The notes: a model not told the origin generated them from the sequence alone. 64,000 nucleotides of DNA from Lycium barbarum (GCF_019175385.1 NC_083341.1:20158203-20222202); one strand, 5' to 3'; shown: positions 22,401 to 33,182, counted from the stretch's first letter. A program made the numbers and translations.

Positions 22401-24794
22401 AGATGCCCGAATAATCTCCAAAAAAGATTCACCAGTCAAGTGATCTAATAGTGTATGTTCATTATTAACCTACAATTATAGTAGAAAATGTATGCGAGAA
22501 CAATTGGGCTATCATATACAGTTTACGACAATCATACACAAGTTTGAAGGACACCCAACAGGTTCTTAGTGTCACTGAAAAGAGAAAAGCAAAATGCTTA
22601 CTGAATTACCCCCTTTGGCTGGAGGACGGAACTTGATCGGTGGTACAAGAATGGAGTCCAAAAAGAACATGGAGGGTCCAGCCACCTTGTCAGGTGCATC
22701 ACGGTGAAAACCCTGAATATCACAGAAGAACTCACAAAGACGAGCTTCATTTTCCCATAAACCCTTTATAATATTTCTGACCTGTCAATTATAACCTAAA
22801 AATGTTGATAAACAGAACTCCAAATATATATAGCAACTAAGATATTATTTTATTGAAGGAATAGCAACTAAGATATTATTATCATTCGAGGCCAATGACT
22901 GTAACTAGATATATTAGAGGAACACACCTAGAATACATGCAAGGTATGTTTTGTGTCACGGGAGTCATTTTTCCTGGAAAATGTTCTCCAAGAAAAATAT
23001 TCTGGTGTTTGGTTGGCGAGTGGAAATTTTTCCAGGAAAAAACTATATATTAAAGATTAATAATACTGACAGTGTTTTGATGAAAGTTTCAAGTACTCTA
23101 GATTAATAATAATGCCTCAGTGTTAACTCAAACAAGTAATATGAACTTAAGATTTAGGATAATTGTAAGGACAATGACTTCCCAAAAAGAGGAAAGTCAT
23201 TTTTCCCTTTTGATGAAAAATGGCTTCCATCATACCAAACACCAGAAAATGACTTCCGTAAGAAAACATTTTCATGAAGTCATCTTCCTTCAGACCAAAC
23301 ACACCCGTAAGCTACAAGCTTATGGCAGAAGCCATACCAGAGAAGGCAACTGAGCTAATGATAATAAGTCTTTCTGTTGCTTAATCACACCAGACTGGTC
23401 AACCCCATGCCTCCCACGAGCCATAGAATTTTCTAATCCATCGGAGGAAGCCTCATATAAGCTGGTTTCAGCTTCCCCTAATAGCTCAGTGGCATTTAAC
23501 ACCTCAGGGGAAGGATTTTCCTCACTTCCACCAGCGTACCGCAGATTGAACTTCTGATCTTTTATAAAATTTTTCTTGATTTCCGTACTTGAGGTATCCT
23601 ACAAAAAATTACAAATAGAGCAGAAAGCAGCAGTTTAATACTTCACAACTGCAAGATAATCTCTATGCCTGTAAAAGTAGTGTGTCATTTGATTCATTAA
23701 AACATTTAACAAAGAGATCACAAATCAAAGCTACTAATTGACAAACACCAGAATTTAACAGAAGATGCTGAGGATAGTACTTCAATAGTTTAAAATAAAA
23801 AAATAAAGTACAATGAAGTTGGAAAAGAATTGATAAGAGTATATAGCAGCAACGATTAAATAGCCACAATTTAAAAATGTTAATAACAAAATTTATTCAA
23901 ATAGAGAATGTTAAGTTGTACATGGACCACATGGTACAGGAAGCCACAATGGAAACATGAAGAATGGCAAAAGCAATACTTAGATATAAATTATGCAAAA
24001 CAAACTGAGAAGAAGAACAGTTGATAAGCTATTCTAAACGCGCTTCTTTAACAATTGACCGCGCTTTTCTGTAGTTTTGGAGGGAAGTGTGGGTTGGGAG
24101 GGAGGCTACTTAATATATGTGAGTCTGTCATAGCTAATACTAGGGAAAAATTACACGCAAGGTAACCTAGAAACCAATGTCATCCAAAGGGGAAAAAGGG
24201 ATATGGTATTCTTCTGCAGATGAAAAGCTACAAACTACAGATTTGCAAAATATACCTAAATATTGGATTTGTTTCAAAGTATTGAATGATATGGAAAACT
24301 ACTTTTTAGAAAATGATATGTCAAGCTCTGACAAAAATTATCTATTTTATAAAACAATCAATACGCATTCGGTATAATCAGTAGGTGAATACAACATGAT
24401 GTCCATCTAAATCTGAACAATGCATACTATTAAAGGGAATTTTAATAACGCATTGAAGGCGCTAGAGACATACCATATGAAATCGTCCAAAACTAGGTTT
24501 GGTGATCTTTGGATTTTTTGCTTTACAGTTGCTACATTTCTTAGATTTTGTCTTGAGAATTCCATCGATAACTGCCATGGCTTCAGTGAACTGGAAATTG
24601 TCCCAACATGACCTTTTATTGTACTCAGAACGATCTTGCAAATTCAAGTCATCTATTGTACATGACATATGACTTCCTTCGCTTTCTTCCTGATCAGTTG
24701 AATTATCAGAAGAGATGACATTTTTGGCCCCAATAACATCACCTTTTACGATTGACTCTAATTCGGAGACGCACTTTTCTGTGGGTCCAATCCC
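16469..24794 (-). CDS. NRPA1: NRPA1 exons 4-15: clamp, active site and funnel side
   Basis: Exon 4 (24,794/24,779-24,474) carries the KCSNC zinc pair. Exon 5 (23,598-23,338) and exon 6 (22,781-22,602, FRPPAKGGN) are in phase 0. Exon 7 (21,430-21,268) and exon 8 (19,997-19,807, [16 protein letters not shown]) join in phase 1. Exon 9 (19,386-19,123) ends [10 protein letters not shown] and exon 10 begins [11 protein letters not shown]. Exon 11 (17,908-17,761) contains the metal-binding [10 protein letters not shown]. Exons 12 (17,659-17,441), 13 (17,320-17,003), 14 (16,912-16,774) and 15 (16,674-16,469) follow the plant NRPA1 order to ITGAKGST. The start of exon 15 at GC-CCT, rather than an upstream Met, is chosen because only it fits phase 1 from exon 14. 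No stop or frameshift is seen in these exons. Confidence 0.85.
21594..21688 (+). mobile_element. TS-type SINE, 5'-truncated
   Basis: The core has CCTCCCCAGACCCCAC, then GGGATTACACTGGG and TTG repeats at the 3' end, the signature of the Solanaceae TS SINE. Near-identical direct repeats flank it (AAAGGAGGACAAGTTTT at 21,577-21,593 and AAAGGAGGACACGTTTT at 21,689-21,705). It lies in an NRPA1 intron, antisense to that gene. Confidence 0.85.
22945..23308. repeat. Intronic MITE, same family as 12,778
   Basis: Its right end ACCAAACACACCCG and internal AAAGTCATTTTTCC/GGAAAATG blocks match the MITE at 12,778-13,122. It sits in the intron just 3' of NRPA1 exon 5. Confidence 0.6.
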
Positions 24795-25367
24795 CTATCC
24801 CATATTTTAAGGAAGAAAGATTTTTCTTCCTTTGATAAAATCACATTTGTAGCAATTGTGAAATTAGCCAACTAGTCGTGACGTAAGCGCTTACCTCATC
24901 ATAGTCGTGACGTAAGCGCTTACCTCATCATAGGAAATTCATTCCTATAAATAGGCAGCTTATGATTCATTTGTAATACACCAAGATCATTTGCTATACA
25001 CACTAAAATCTCAGACAATACATCTGAGTGAGAGCAAAGTGAGGTGTTCCATAGACTGTAAGAAAATAGTATGTGAAGAAAAATAGAGTGTGAGTGATAT
25101 TGTAGTGAGGTGGGAAAATCAAAAGAGTGTTATTTCTTTTGAGGGTGTAGTGGTCTTAGGAGTACTTGTACTGTGTGTTCCTTACTATAGTGATATCAGC
25201 TGCTCCTCTTGGCCGTTGTTTTTCCCTTATTCAGAAGGGTTTCCGCGTAAAATCTTGGTGTCATTATTGCTGCATTTTATTCTTGCTGATTTAACCATAA
25301 CTTAGTGTTCCGCGTTTATCACTAATACCGTGAATATTATTTTTGCGGATCTATTTTATTCCCATCA
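24780..25367 (+). repeat. Copia 5' LTR
   Basis: The LTR starts TGTGGG and ends CCCATCA. U3 has two tandem TGACGTAAGCGCTTAC motifs (24,879-24,894 and 24,908-24,923, period 29) and a TATA box TATAAATA at 24,946-24,953. On the antisense strand its first bases form a potential splice acceptor for NRPA1 exon 4. Confidence 0.92.
24879..24923 (+). promoter_or_regulatory. Tandem as-1-like palindromic enhancer in U3
   Basis: There are two copies of TGACGTAAGCGCTTAC, 29 bp apart. TGACGTAAG resembles the TGACG core of as-1/ocs elements bound by TGA bZIP factors, and GTAAGCGCTTAC is a perfect 12-bp palindrome. It lies 23 bp upstream of the LTR TATA box. Enhancer function is inferred. Confidence 0.5.
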
Positions 25368-25491
25368 AGTGGTATCAGAGCCAAGGTTCTGTCTGAGTAT
25401 GCTCTGTGGTTGCAGCACAGTCTGAACTTCCACATCAGAAAAGAATTACTTTGGTCTTCGAATAAAATAGTATTTGTATTTGTGATAAACG

Positions 25492-28400
25492 ATGGAAGCC
25501 AACACTAGTAGAATGGTTACTTTGAGTGGCGTAAATTATGCCATTTGGAAGGGCAAAATGGAAGATTTGCTCTATGTTAAGAATTTTCATCAACCTGTCT
25601 TTGGAAATAAAAAGCCTGATAATAAATCAGATGAAGAGTGGAATTTGTTGCATCGGCAGGTTTGCAGCTTTATTAGACAGTGGGTTGACGATAATGTGTT
25701 GAACCATATTTCTGGAGAGACACATGCTCGGACCCTATGGGAGCATCTTGAAAGTTTGTATGCTCGAAAAACTGGTAATAACAAGATGTTTCTGATAAAG
25801 CAAATGCTAGGTTTAAAATACCACGATGGTTCCGCAATGACAGATCATCTGAATATTTTTCAGGGGATCATGAACCAGTTATCTGCTATGGGTATTAATT
25901 TTGATGAAGAAATTCAAGGCTTGTTTCTACTTGGTTCCCTACCAGATTCTTGGGAAATTATTAGAACTTCATTATCAAATTCTGCTCCGGATGGTGTGAT
26001 CTCTATGGATCTTGCCAAGAGCAGTCTTTTAAATGAAGAGATGAGAAGAAAATCTCAAGGCTCCTCCTCATCAGATGTCTTGGTGACTGACACTAGGGGG
26101 AGAGGCAAGAATCGTGGTTCTCAAAATAGAGAACATCATAGAAGCAAATCCAGAAGCAGACTTAAAGATATTGACTGCTATCATTGCGGGAAAAAAAGGC
26201 ACACAAAGAAGTTCTGCCGGATTTTGAAAAAAGAGAATAGAGAAAAGGAGGAAAAGAAAGAAGATGGCAATCGTGTTGCCGCTGTCACTACAGAAGATCT
26301 TGTTACTGTCCTTGATGCGGATATGATAAATATTGCTTGTGATGAGTCAAGCTGGGTTGTGGACAGTGGTGCCGCATCTCATGTGACATCAAGGAAGGAA
26401 TTTTTCTCATCCTATACTCCGGGTGACTTTGGAACTTTGAGTATGGGTAATGAGACTGTATCCAGGGTGGCTGGTGTTGGAACGATTTGTTTGAAAACTA
26501 GTATTGGAACTAAACTAGTTTTAAACAATGTAAAGCATGCACCTGATGTTCGTTTGCACTTGATCTCTGTTGGTGTTTTGGATGATGAGGGATATGTCAG
26601 TACCAATGGTGCTGGAAAGTGGAAGCTTACTAAAGGTTCCATGATTGTGGCTCGTGGCGAAAAGCGTCGTGGTCTATACTGGACTACGGCCTCTACCTGT
26701 GTTGATATGGTGAATGCAGTTGAGAGTAATAGCTCTTCAACGTTATGACATAAGAGGCTTAGCCACATTAGCGAGAAAGGACTAAATGTTCTGGCCAAAA
26801 AGAAATTATTGTCAAATTTCGAAAGTGCTAAATTAGAAAAGTGTGAGCACTGCTTGGCTGGAAAACAAAATAGAGTTTCTTTCAAGTCTCATCCTCCTTC
26901 AAGAAAGACAGAGTTGCTTGAGTTGGTGCATTCAGATTTATGTGGTCCAATGAAGACAAGGACTTTGGGTGGTGCACTTTATTTTGCTACCTTTATTGAT
27001 GATTGCTCAAGGAAACTTTGGGTCTACGTCTTAAAGACTAAAGACCAAGTGTTGGGTGTCTTTAAGCAGTTTCAGGCCTCAGTTGAAAGAGAAACTGGAA
27101 AGAAGCTGAAGTGTATTCGTACTGATAACGGTGGTGAATATTGTGGACCGTTTGACGAATACTGCAAGCAACAGGGTATCAGACACCAGAAGACTCCTCA
27201 GCTTAATGGTTTAGCAGAGAGGATGAACATGACCTTAATGGAAAGAGTCAGATGTTTGCTTTCTGAAGCAAAGTTGCCGAATTCCTTTTGGGGTGAGGCT
27301 TTATTGACGGCTGCACATGTTATTAATCTATCCCCTGCGGTTGCTTTGCAAAGTGATGTTCCAAACAGAGTTTGGTATGGAAAGGATGTTTCCTATGACC
27401 ACTTGAAAGTGTTTGGTTGTAAAGCTTTTGTACATGTGCCTAAAGATGAAAGGTCGAAATTAACTGCCAAGACAAGGCAGTGCATCTTCATTGGTTATGG
27501 CCTTGATGAGTTTGGTTACAGGCTATATGATCCAATTGGGAAGAAGGTTGTGAGAAGCCGTGATGTTATCTTCATGGAGGATCAAACCATTGAAGATATT
27601 AACAAAGCGGAGAAGATAAAATCTTCAAGTTCTGAAGGTTTAGTTAATCTCGATCAAGTTCCTCATACAAATGCTGATGAAGTTGGTGGGCTCGATGACG
27701 ATGGTGATGCCCAGAATCATGTTCCAGATCAGCATGTTGATGATGATAACGATGCTGCTATTGATGAAGTAGATGCTCCTACTCATGAAGTCGTGGATGA
27801 GTCAGATATTCCACTTAGAAAGTCTACTAGACAGCATGTTCCTTCTTCCCGTTATTCACCTAATGAGTATGTATTACTCACTGATGGGGGAGAACCTGAA
27901 TGTTATGAGGAGGCCATGGAAGATGAGCACAAGGATCAATGGATTGAAGCCATGCAAGATGAGATGAAATCTCTGCGTGAGAACCATACTTATGAGTTGG
28001 TGAACTTGCCTAAGGGCATGAGAGCTTTGAAGAACAAGTGGGTGTTCAAAGTTAAAGCCGAAGAACACAGCTTGAAGCCCAGATACAAAGCTAGATTGGT
28101 TGTTAAGGGATTTGGTCAAAGGAAAGGTATTGACTTTGACGAAATATTTTCTCCTGTCGTGAAAATGTCCTCCATTCGGACAGTTCTTGGTTTGACTGCT
28201 AGTCTTGATTTGGAGATTGAGCAGATGGATGTGAAGACTGCTTTTCTTCACGGTGACTTAGAAGAGGAGATTTATATGGAACAACCTGAAGGCTTCAAGG
28301 CAAAAGGTAAAGAAAATCTTGTATGCAAACTCAAGAAGAGTCTCTATGGATTGAAGCAAGCTCCCAGACAGTGGTACAAGAAGTTTGAGTCTGTTATGTG

Positions 28401-29452
28401 GGAGCAAGGCTACAAGAAGACTTCTTCAGATCACTGTGTGTTTGTACAAAAGATTTTCTGATGGTGACTTTATCATCCTTCTGCTATATGTGGATGATAT
28501 GTTGATTGTAGGCAAAAATGCTTCCAGGATTGACGAGTTGAAGAAACAGTTGAGTAAGTCTTTTGCAATGAAAGACTTGGGTCATGCTAAGCAGATTTTG
28601 GGCATGAGAATTACTCGTTCGAGAGATGAAAAGAAGCTTTATTTGTCGCAGAAAAAGTACATAGAACGTGTACTAGAGCGCTTCAATATGAAGAGTGCTA
28701 AGTGGGTTAGCACACCTCTTCCTGGTCATCTGAAATTGAGCAAAAAGATGTGTCCTACAACAACAGAGGAAAAACAGAGAATGGCCAAGATTCCTTATTC
28801 CTCTGCCGTCGGAAGTTTAATGTATGCAATGGTATGCACTCGACCAGATATTGCTCATGCAGTCGGTGTTGTTAGCAGATTTCTCGAAAATCCAGGGAAA
28901 GAGCATTGGGAAGCTGTGAAGTGGATACTCAGGTATCTAAGAGGAAGATCAGATGAATGCTTGTGTTTTGGAGGATCAAATCCAATTTTGAAGGGCTATA
29001 CAGATTCTGATATGGCAGGTGACCTTGATAACAGAAAATTCACTACTGGATATTTGTTTACTTTTTCAGGGGGAGCTATATCATGGCAGTTAAAGTTGCA
29101 GAAGTGTGTCGCACTATCTACAACGGAAGCGGAGTATATTGCGGCTACTGAAGCTGGCAAAGAGATGATATGGCTCAAGAGATTCCTTCAAGAACTTGGA
29201 TTGCAGCAAATGGAGTATGTTGTTTATTGTGACAGTCAGAGTGCAATAGACTTGAGCAAGAACTCCATGTACCATGCGAGAACAAAACACATCGATGTCA
29301 GATATCATTGGATTCGTGAGCAATTGGAAAGCGAATTGTTCCAAGTCAAGAAGATTCACACGAATGAAAATCCTGCAGATATGCTCACCAAGGCGGTACC
29401 GAGAGACAAGTTCGAATTGTGCAAAGAACTTGTCGGCATGCACTCAAATTAG
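25492..29452 (+). pseudogene. Copia gag-pol polyprotein, TGA stop and frameshift
   Basis: The first block (25,492-26,748) has a Tnt1-like gag, a [14 protein letters not shown] zinc knuckle (CX2CX4HX4C) at about residues 229-242, and the protease motif [10 protein letters not shown]. It ends at a TGA (26,746-26,748) exactly where a conserved Trp precedes the integrase HHCC finger (HKRLSH...CEHC). The second block (to 28,461) has the integrase core (HSDLCGP, TDNGGEY, LAERMN) and the first half of RT. A small indel near 28,452 shifts the frame. The third block (28,385-29,452) has catalytic YVDD, then RNase H (YTDSDMAGD, STTEAEYIA, CDSQSAIDLSKN). The integrase is also a few residues short between the second Asp and the Glu compared with Tnt1. 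Normal function is reverse transcription and integration; this copy cannot make a full polyprotein. Confidence 0.9.
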
Positions 29453-29499
29453 AAGCCAGTGTACCCTCCTTCAGGTGAATGGGACTGGAGGGGGAGATT

Positions 29500-30124
29500 T
29501 GTGGGGTCCAGTCCCCTATCCCATATTTTAAAGAAGGAAGATTTTTCTTCCTTTGACAAAATCACATTTGTAGCAATTGTGGAATTGGCCAACAAGCCAA
29601 TTCTTTTGTTCACATTTTCGTGATGTAAGCGCTTACCTCATCATAGTCGTGACGTAAGCGCTTACCTCATCATAGGAAATTCATTCCTATAAATAGGCAG
29701 CTTATGGTTCATTTGTAATACACCAAGATCATTTGCTATACACACTAAAATCTCAGACAATACATCTGAGTGAGAGCAAAGTGAGGTGTTCCATAGATTG
29801 TAAGAAAATAGTCTGTGAAGAAAAATAGAGTGTGAGTGATATTGTAGTGAGGTGGGAAAATCAAAAGAGTGTTATTTCTTTTGAGGGTGTAGTGGTCTTA
29901 GGAGTACTTGTACTCGTTACTACACAGTGTAAAATTCCTTACTATAGTGATATCAGCTGCTCCTCTTGGCCGTGGTTTTTCCCTTATTCAGAAGGGTTTC
30001 CACGTAAAATCTTGGTGTCATTATTGCTGCATTTTATTCTTGCTGATTTAACCATAACTTAGTGTTCCGCGTTTATCACTAATACCGTGAATATTATTTT
30101 TGCGGATCTATTTTATTCCCATCA
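29500..30124 (+). repeat. Copia 3' LTR
   Basis: The 625-bp partner of the 5' LTR is longer by two small insertions (near 29,590-29,625 and 29,914-29,936). It has the TATA box at 29,688-29,695 and the two palindromic motifs at 29,621-29,636 (TGATGTAAG variant) and 29,650-29,665. Confidence 0.92.
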
Positions 30125-30241
30125 TTTTCAACCTAACTCAGGAAACAAATGTAGAGTATTAGTAAGGAAAAGAATATATGGTAAGTTAGTAACACAAGTG
30201 CTAGAGAAAAGAAATAATAATCCTTTCACAAAGAAAATTAC

Positions 30242-32293
30242 CTCTTCTCTTGGTGCCCTAAAATGCAAGCAATAAAAGCATGTTCTTTGCAGAAGATTGT
30301 AAAGCATATTGAAAAGCAGGGGATTGTAGACTGGCGAAACAAGTTCAATATGACCACAGTGACCAGGGAAGTGACGTGAACGTTGGCCACATGATTTACA
30401 TCTGAACGGGTCATTACATAACAAAGTCAACAGAAAGACCTAACGAAGAAAATGTATCCAACAGAACGAGAAATAATTAAACATAATAAGCCACAAACAT
30501 TTTTAGAATGGTAACAGTACCATAAATAAAACAGCATTGAGGCAATGCTGAAGCCATTTACAGATTTAGAAAAACAAAAACAACAAAATGAACCCCAAAA
30601 CAAAACACCTATTGTATTCTATAATGAGTCTAAAGTTACTCATGGATTCTGCATCTTCCACAAAACTATACCTATAGTCACGTGTTTATATTTTTCTCAA
30701 ATATATTAACCTAAGCAAAAGACAAACAATACTGTAAATATCAAATTCAAAACATTGCACCTCACTTACAGAAATTACACTTGCAATCAAGTTTGGGTTT
30801 CCGTAGAAAGAAATATACTTCTTAAATTATGATACCAAAAACAGGTGTATATATAAAAGACGTTGGGCATACAAGACATTCTAATCAGTGCGGAGTTCAT
30901 GAATGCAATAGTAAATATACTTTAGACGATAAGAAGGCCCCAATTGCATAGTATTACACATGAAAAAATATGCACTAAGGAACTATAAGAGGAAGAACTT
31001 GAAAGTTTTGGTTATGGTGAAAAGCATGTGGATGGGTACTTGGAAGAAAATTTTGATTACTTCCCAACTTATCCCAGTCGAAGTTTAAGCTATTGAATCC
31101 CTTTGACATAAAGAGGTGATTAGTGTAGCGGTAAGGGGTTTAAAAGTTGCTTGTCATAGTTCAAATCTCAACAATGAAATTCTAGCTTTTTGAAATTCCC
31201 TTTTATTAACTTCTGGCTCCGCCATCGAAGAGGCCATTGCAATGATAATTTCTATCTTACAGCAACCATCAACCAGCGGCGGAGCCAGGATTTCACCTTT
31301 ACGGGTTCTGAAATTTAGATCGGCGATTTCAAGTGCTAATAATTGAGTTCTAAATTTCATATTTGTACACATATTTAATGAATTTTCTTACACAAATAGA
31401 ATGTTTGGGTAAAAGTTAGTGCGCTTGGCCGAACCTATATATGGGCTTCTACCTCCACCCATGTCATCAACCGTTGAAGCATGCGTTCAAATATATACAT
31501 AATTCAATTTACTTATCCTAAAAAAGTCATCATACGATTAAATATAACAAAAATACGATAGTTCTTTCATCTAATCATAGCTATACATAATCGAATAGTC
31601 CATAACATGTATGCACAAATTACAAAAGAAAAAAAAAACTTACTGAGAATTATCATCAAGGGAACCCATAGCCGGGTCATAAAGCCCACCAGGAACGGGC
31701 TGCCCTATCGTATCGAGCAAATTAGGGTTTGTAACTTTAACAACACTATGCTTATGAACTTCTTCATTTGTCATGAAACTGAAGTGAACTGCCTCAACGG
31801 TCTCTGTTGCACCCTATTATCAGCAGCAATCATTTTTTGTTAAAAAAAACAATAAAATAAAATGCAACCAGGTCACATCAACAAAAACAAAAACAAGAAA
31901 AGAGTTAATGGTCAAAAACACACACTGAACTATCACTTTTTCGCGAGTTTCACACCCTAACTATCCGTTGTTCCCTTTTCTTGCCCGAACTATCAACATC
32001 TTTCCCGTTTCTTATCTGAACTATCACCGTCTATGTATTGAAACACATCTCGAAGCTGATTAGGCCAATTATCAGTTGTTCTCTTTCCTATCTCCGCTCA
32101 ACACCTCCTCGAAGCTGATTAGGTCAATTATCAGTTGTTCTCTTTTCCTGCCTGAACTATGTGTTTTAATACAGATGGTAATATTTTAGGTAAGAAAAAG
32201 GAACAACTGATAGTTTGGATGTGATCACGAAAAAGTGATCATGAGTATGTGTTTTTCACCATTAACTCATAAAAAAAGACGTACCTGAATCAT
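30242..32293 (-). CDS. NRPA1: NRPA1 exons 1-3: N terminus and first zinc site
   Basis: Exon 1 is only ATG ATT CAG (32,293-32,285) followed by a GTACGT donor. Exon 2 (31,813-31,644) starts GATETVEAVHFSF after a TAATAG acceptor and ends in phase 2 before GTAAGT. Exon 3 (30,401-30,242) completes that codon and carries the clamp-core zinc region, CKSCGQRSRHFPGHCGH, then the second Cys pair RTCFYC. In family members the third ligand precedes PGH as Cys; here the codon is TTC (Phe). Exon 3 ends in phase 0 at GAG/GTAATT. Intron 1 holds a foldback MITE (31,902-32,269) and intron 2 a hAT MITE (31,275-31,464). Confidence 0.8.
31275..31464. mobile_element. hAT-type MITE in NRPA1 intron 2
   Basis: It shares the GCGGCGGAGCCAGGATTT end with the element at 1,534. 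A perfect 8-bp direct repeat, CATCAACC, flanks it (31,267-31,274 and 31,465-31,472). Confidence 0.7.
31902..32269. repeat. Foldback MITE in NRPA1 intron 1
   Basis: Inverted ends are GAGTTAATGGTCAAAAACAC and GTGTTTTTCACCATTAACTC, continuing inward through CTATCACTTTTTCG/CGAAAAAGTGATC and GAACTATCA blocks. It fills most of the first intron, between the nine-base first coding exon and exon 2. Confidence 0.75.
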
Positions 32294-32578
32294 CTTGAAA
32301 AGTTGAAAGAGCTGTTTTTTGCTCTTCTGTATAGTTTGGAGGTTATGAAAAGTTATTTTGAAGAAGTTTACTACTACAAAACTTTGTCACGTTAATAATG
32401 AGTGACAGGAAAATAGTTAATGGACAGAATTGTATCAAAATTTCAGGCAAAATCTGCAAACAAAGGGTATAAGAAGATCAAAAGAAAAATATCTAAGAAG
32501 CATATAGTAATGAAATATAATATCTAATAACAAAGTCGGCAATTCAAGTTTTTTTTGAGAGAAAGAACAAGAGTTTTT

Positions 32579-32814
32579 ATGCTATTATTTGTTATTTCCT
32601 GTGCTTTGATTATTCTATGTTATCTGTGTCGTTTGCGTTACTTCATTTCCATATCGCTTTGAATCTCTTAGCCGTATCTGACCTCTTTTTATGTTTTTAT
32701 TGAGTCGAGGGTCTCTCGGAAACAGCCATCCTACCTTGGTAGGAGTAAGGTCTGCGTACACTCTACCCTCCCCAGACCCCACGTTGTGGGATTTCACTGG
32801 GTTGTTGTTGTTGT
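32579..32814 (+). mobile_element. TS-type SINE upstream of NRPA1
   Basis: A full-length-looking SINE of 236 bp with the TS core (CCTCCCCAGACCCCAC) and TTG repeats at its 3' end. A perfect 17-bp target duplication AAAGAACAAGAGTTTTT flanks it (32,562-32,578 and 32,815-32,831). It starts about 290 bp upstream of the NRPA1 ATG (32,293), so it lies in or just beyond the promoter. Confidence 0.9.
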
Positions 32815-32956
32815 AAAGAACAAGAGTTTTTCTTCTGTTTCTGTTGGGATTGACAAGGTAACAAACAGGGCCTAACGGTTTGAGGAGGGTTTTGTGCTTT
32901 AAGTAACTTTTCTATTTATTTGTTTATTTGCAGTTTAGTCCTTAGACTAATAAATT

Positions 32957-33182
32957 ACTCCCTCCGTTCATTTTTGCTTGTCCACTATAGACCTGGCACT
33001 ACCTTTAAGAAATAATAAATGAAGTGCATATTTTACGATAATATCCGTATTAATTGGTGTATGACCTTTTAATAAATTTGAAAAATGATTTGAAATGAGT
33101 AATTAATGTTAGAGGTAAAACAGGAAAAATAAATTATTTCTCTCTTGATATGTGAAAGTGGACAAGTAAAAATGAAAAATTA
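32957..33182. repeat. CTCCCTCCGT-type MITE
   Basis: Inverted ends CCGTTCATTTTTGCTTGTCC and GGACAAGTAAAAATG flank AT-rich DNA. The ORF across its right edge (33,145-33,327) is not considered a gene. Confidence 0.6.

Larger units (their letters stand above)
24780..30124 (+). mobile_element. Ty1/Copia retrotransposon (Tnt1/Tork type) in NRPA1 exon 4
   Basis: A complete-length element of 5,345 bp, with LTRs at 24,780-25,367 and 29,500-30,124 and a perfect 5-bp target duplication TTTTC (24,775-24,779 and 30,125-30,129). The primer-binding site TGGTATCAGAGCC begins at 25,370, two bases past the 5' LTR, and matches initiator tRNA-Met. A purine-rich tract (GGAGGGGGAGA) precedes the 3' LTR. It lies antisense to NRPA1 and interrupts that gene eight bases into exon 4. 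Gag-pol order (gag, protease, integrase, RT, RNase H) is Copia-type. A nonsense codon and a frameshift make it non-functional. The LTRs differ by several indels, so the insertion is not very recent. Confidence 0.93.
10877..32293 (-). pseudogene. NRPA1: RNA polymerase I largest subunit (NRPA1), damaged copy
   Basis: The gene encodes the A190-type catalytic subunit that transcribes 35S rRNA genes in the nucleolus. Exons placed by GT-AG sites and matching phases, 5' to 3': 32293-32285, 31813-31644, 30401-30242, 24794-24474 (native start disrupted), 23598-23338, 22781-22602, 21430-21268, 19997-19807, 19386-19123, 18081-17993, 17908-17761, 17659-17441, 17320-17003, 16912-16774, 16674-16469, [missing block], 14921-14623, 13364-13224, 12671-11915, 11470-10877. 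They sum to 1,543 codons including stop. The family is near 1,670 residues, so the gap equals the absent bridge-helix block. The catalytic [10 protein letters not shown] and the trigger-loop region ([12 protein letters not shown]) are present. Four defects are seen: a Copia insertion in exon 4, the missing exon block, an AT donor at 14,622-14,621, and Cys to Phe in the zinc site. Frames are otherwise open, so decay is recent. It could be a damaged paralogue. Confidence 0.85.
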
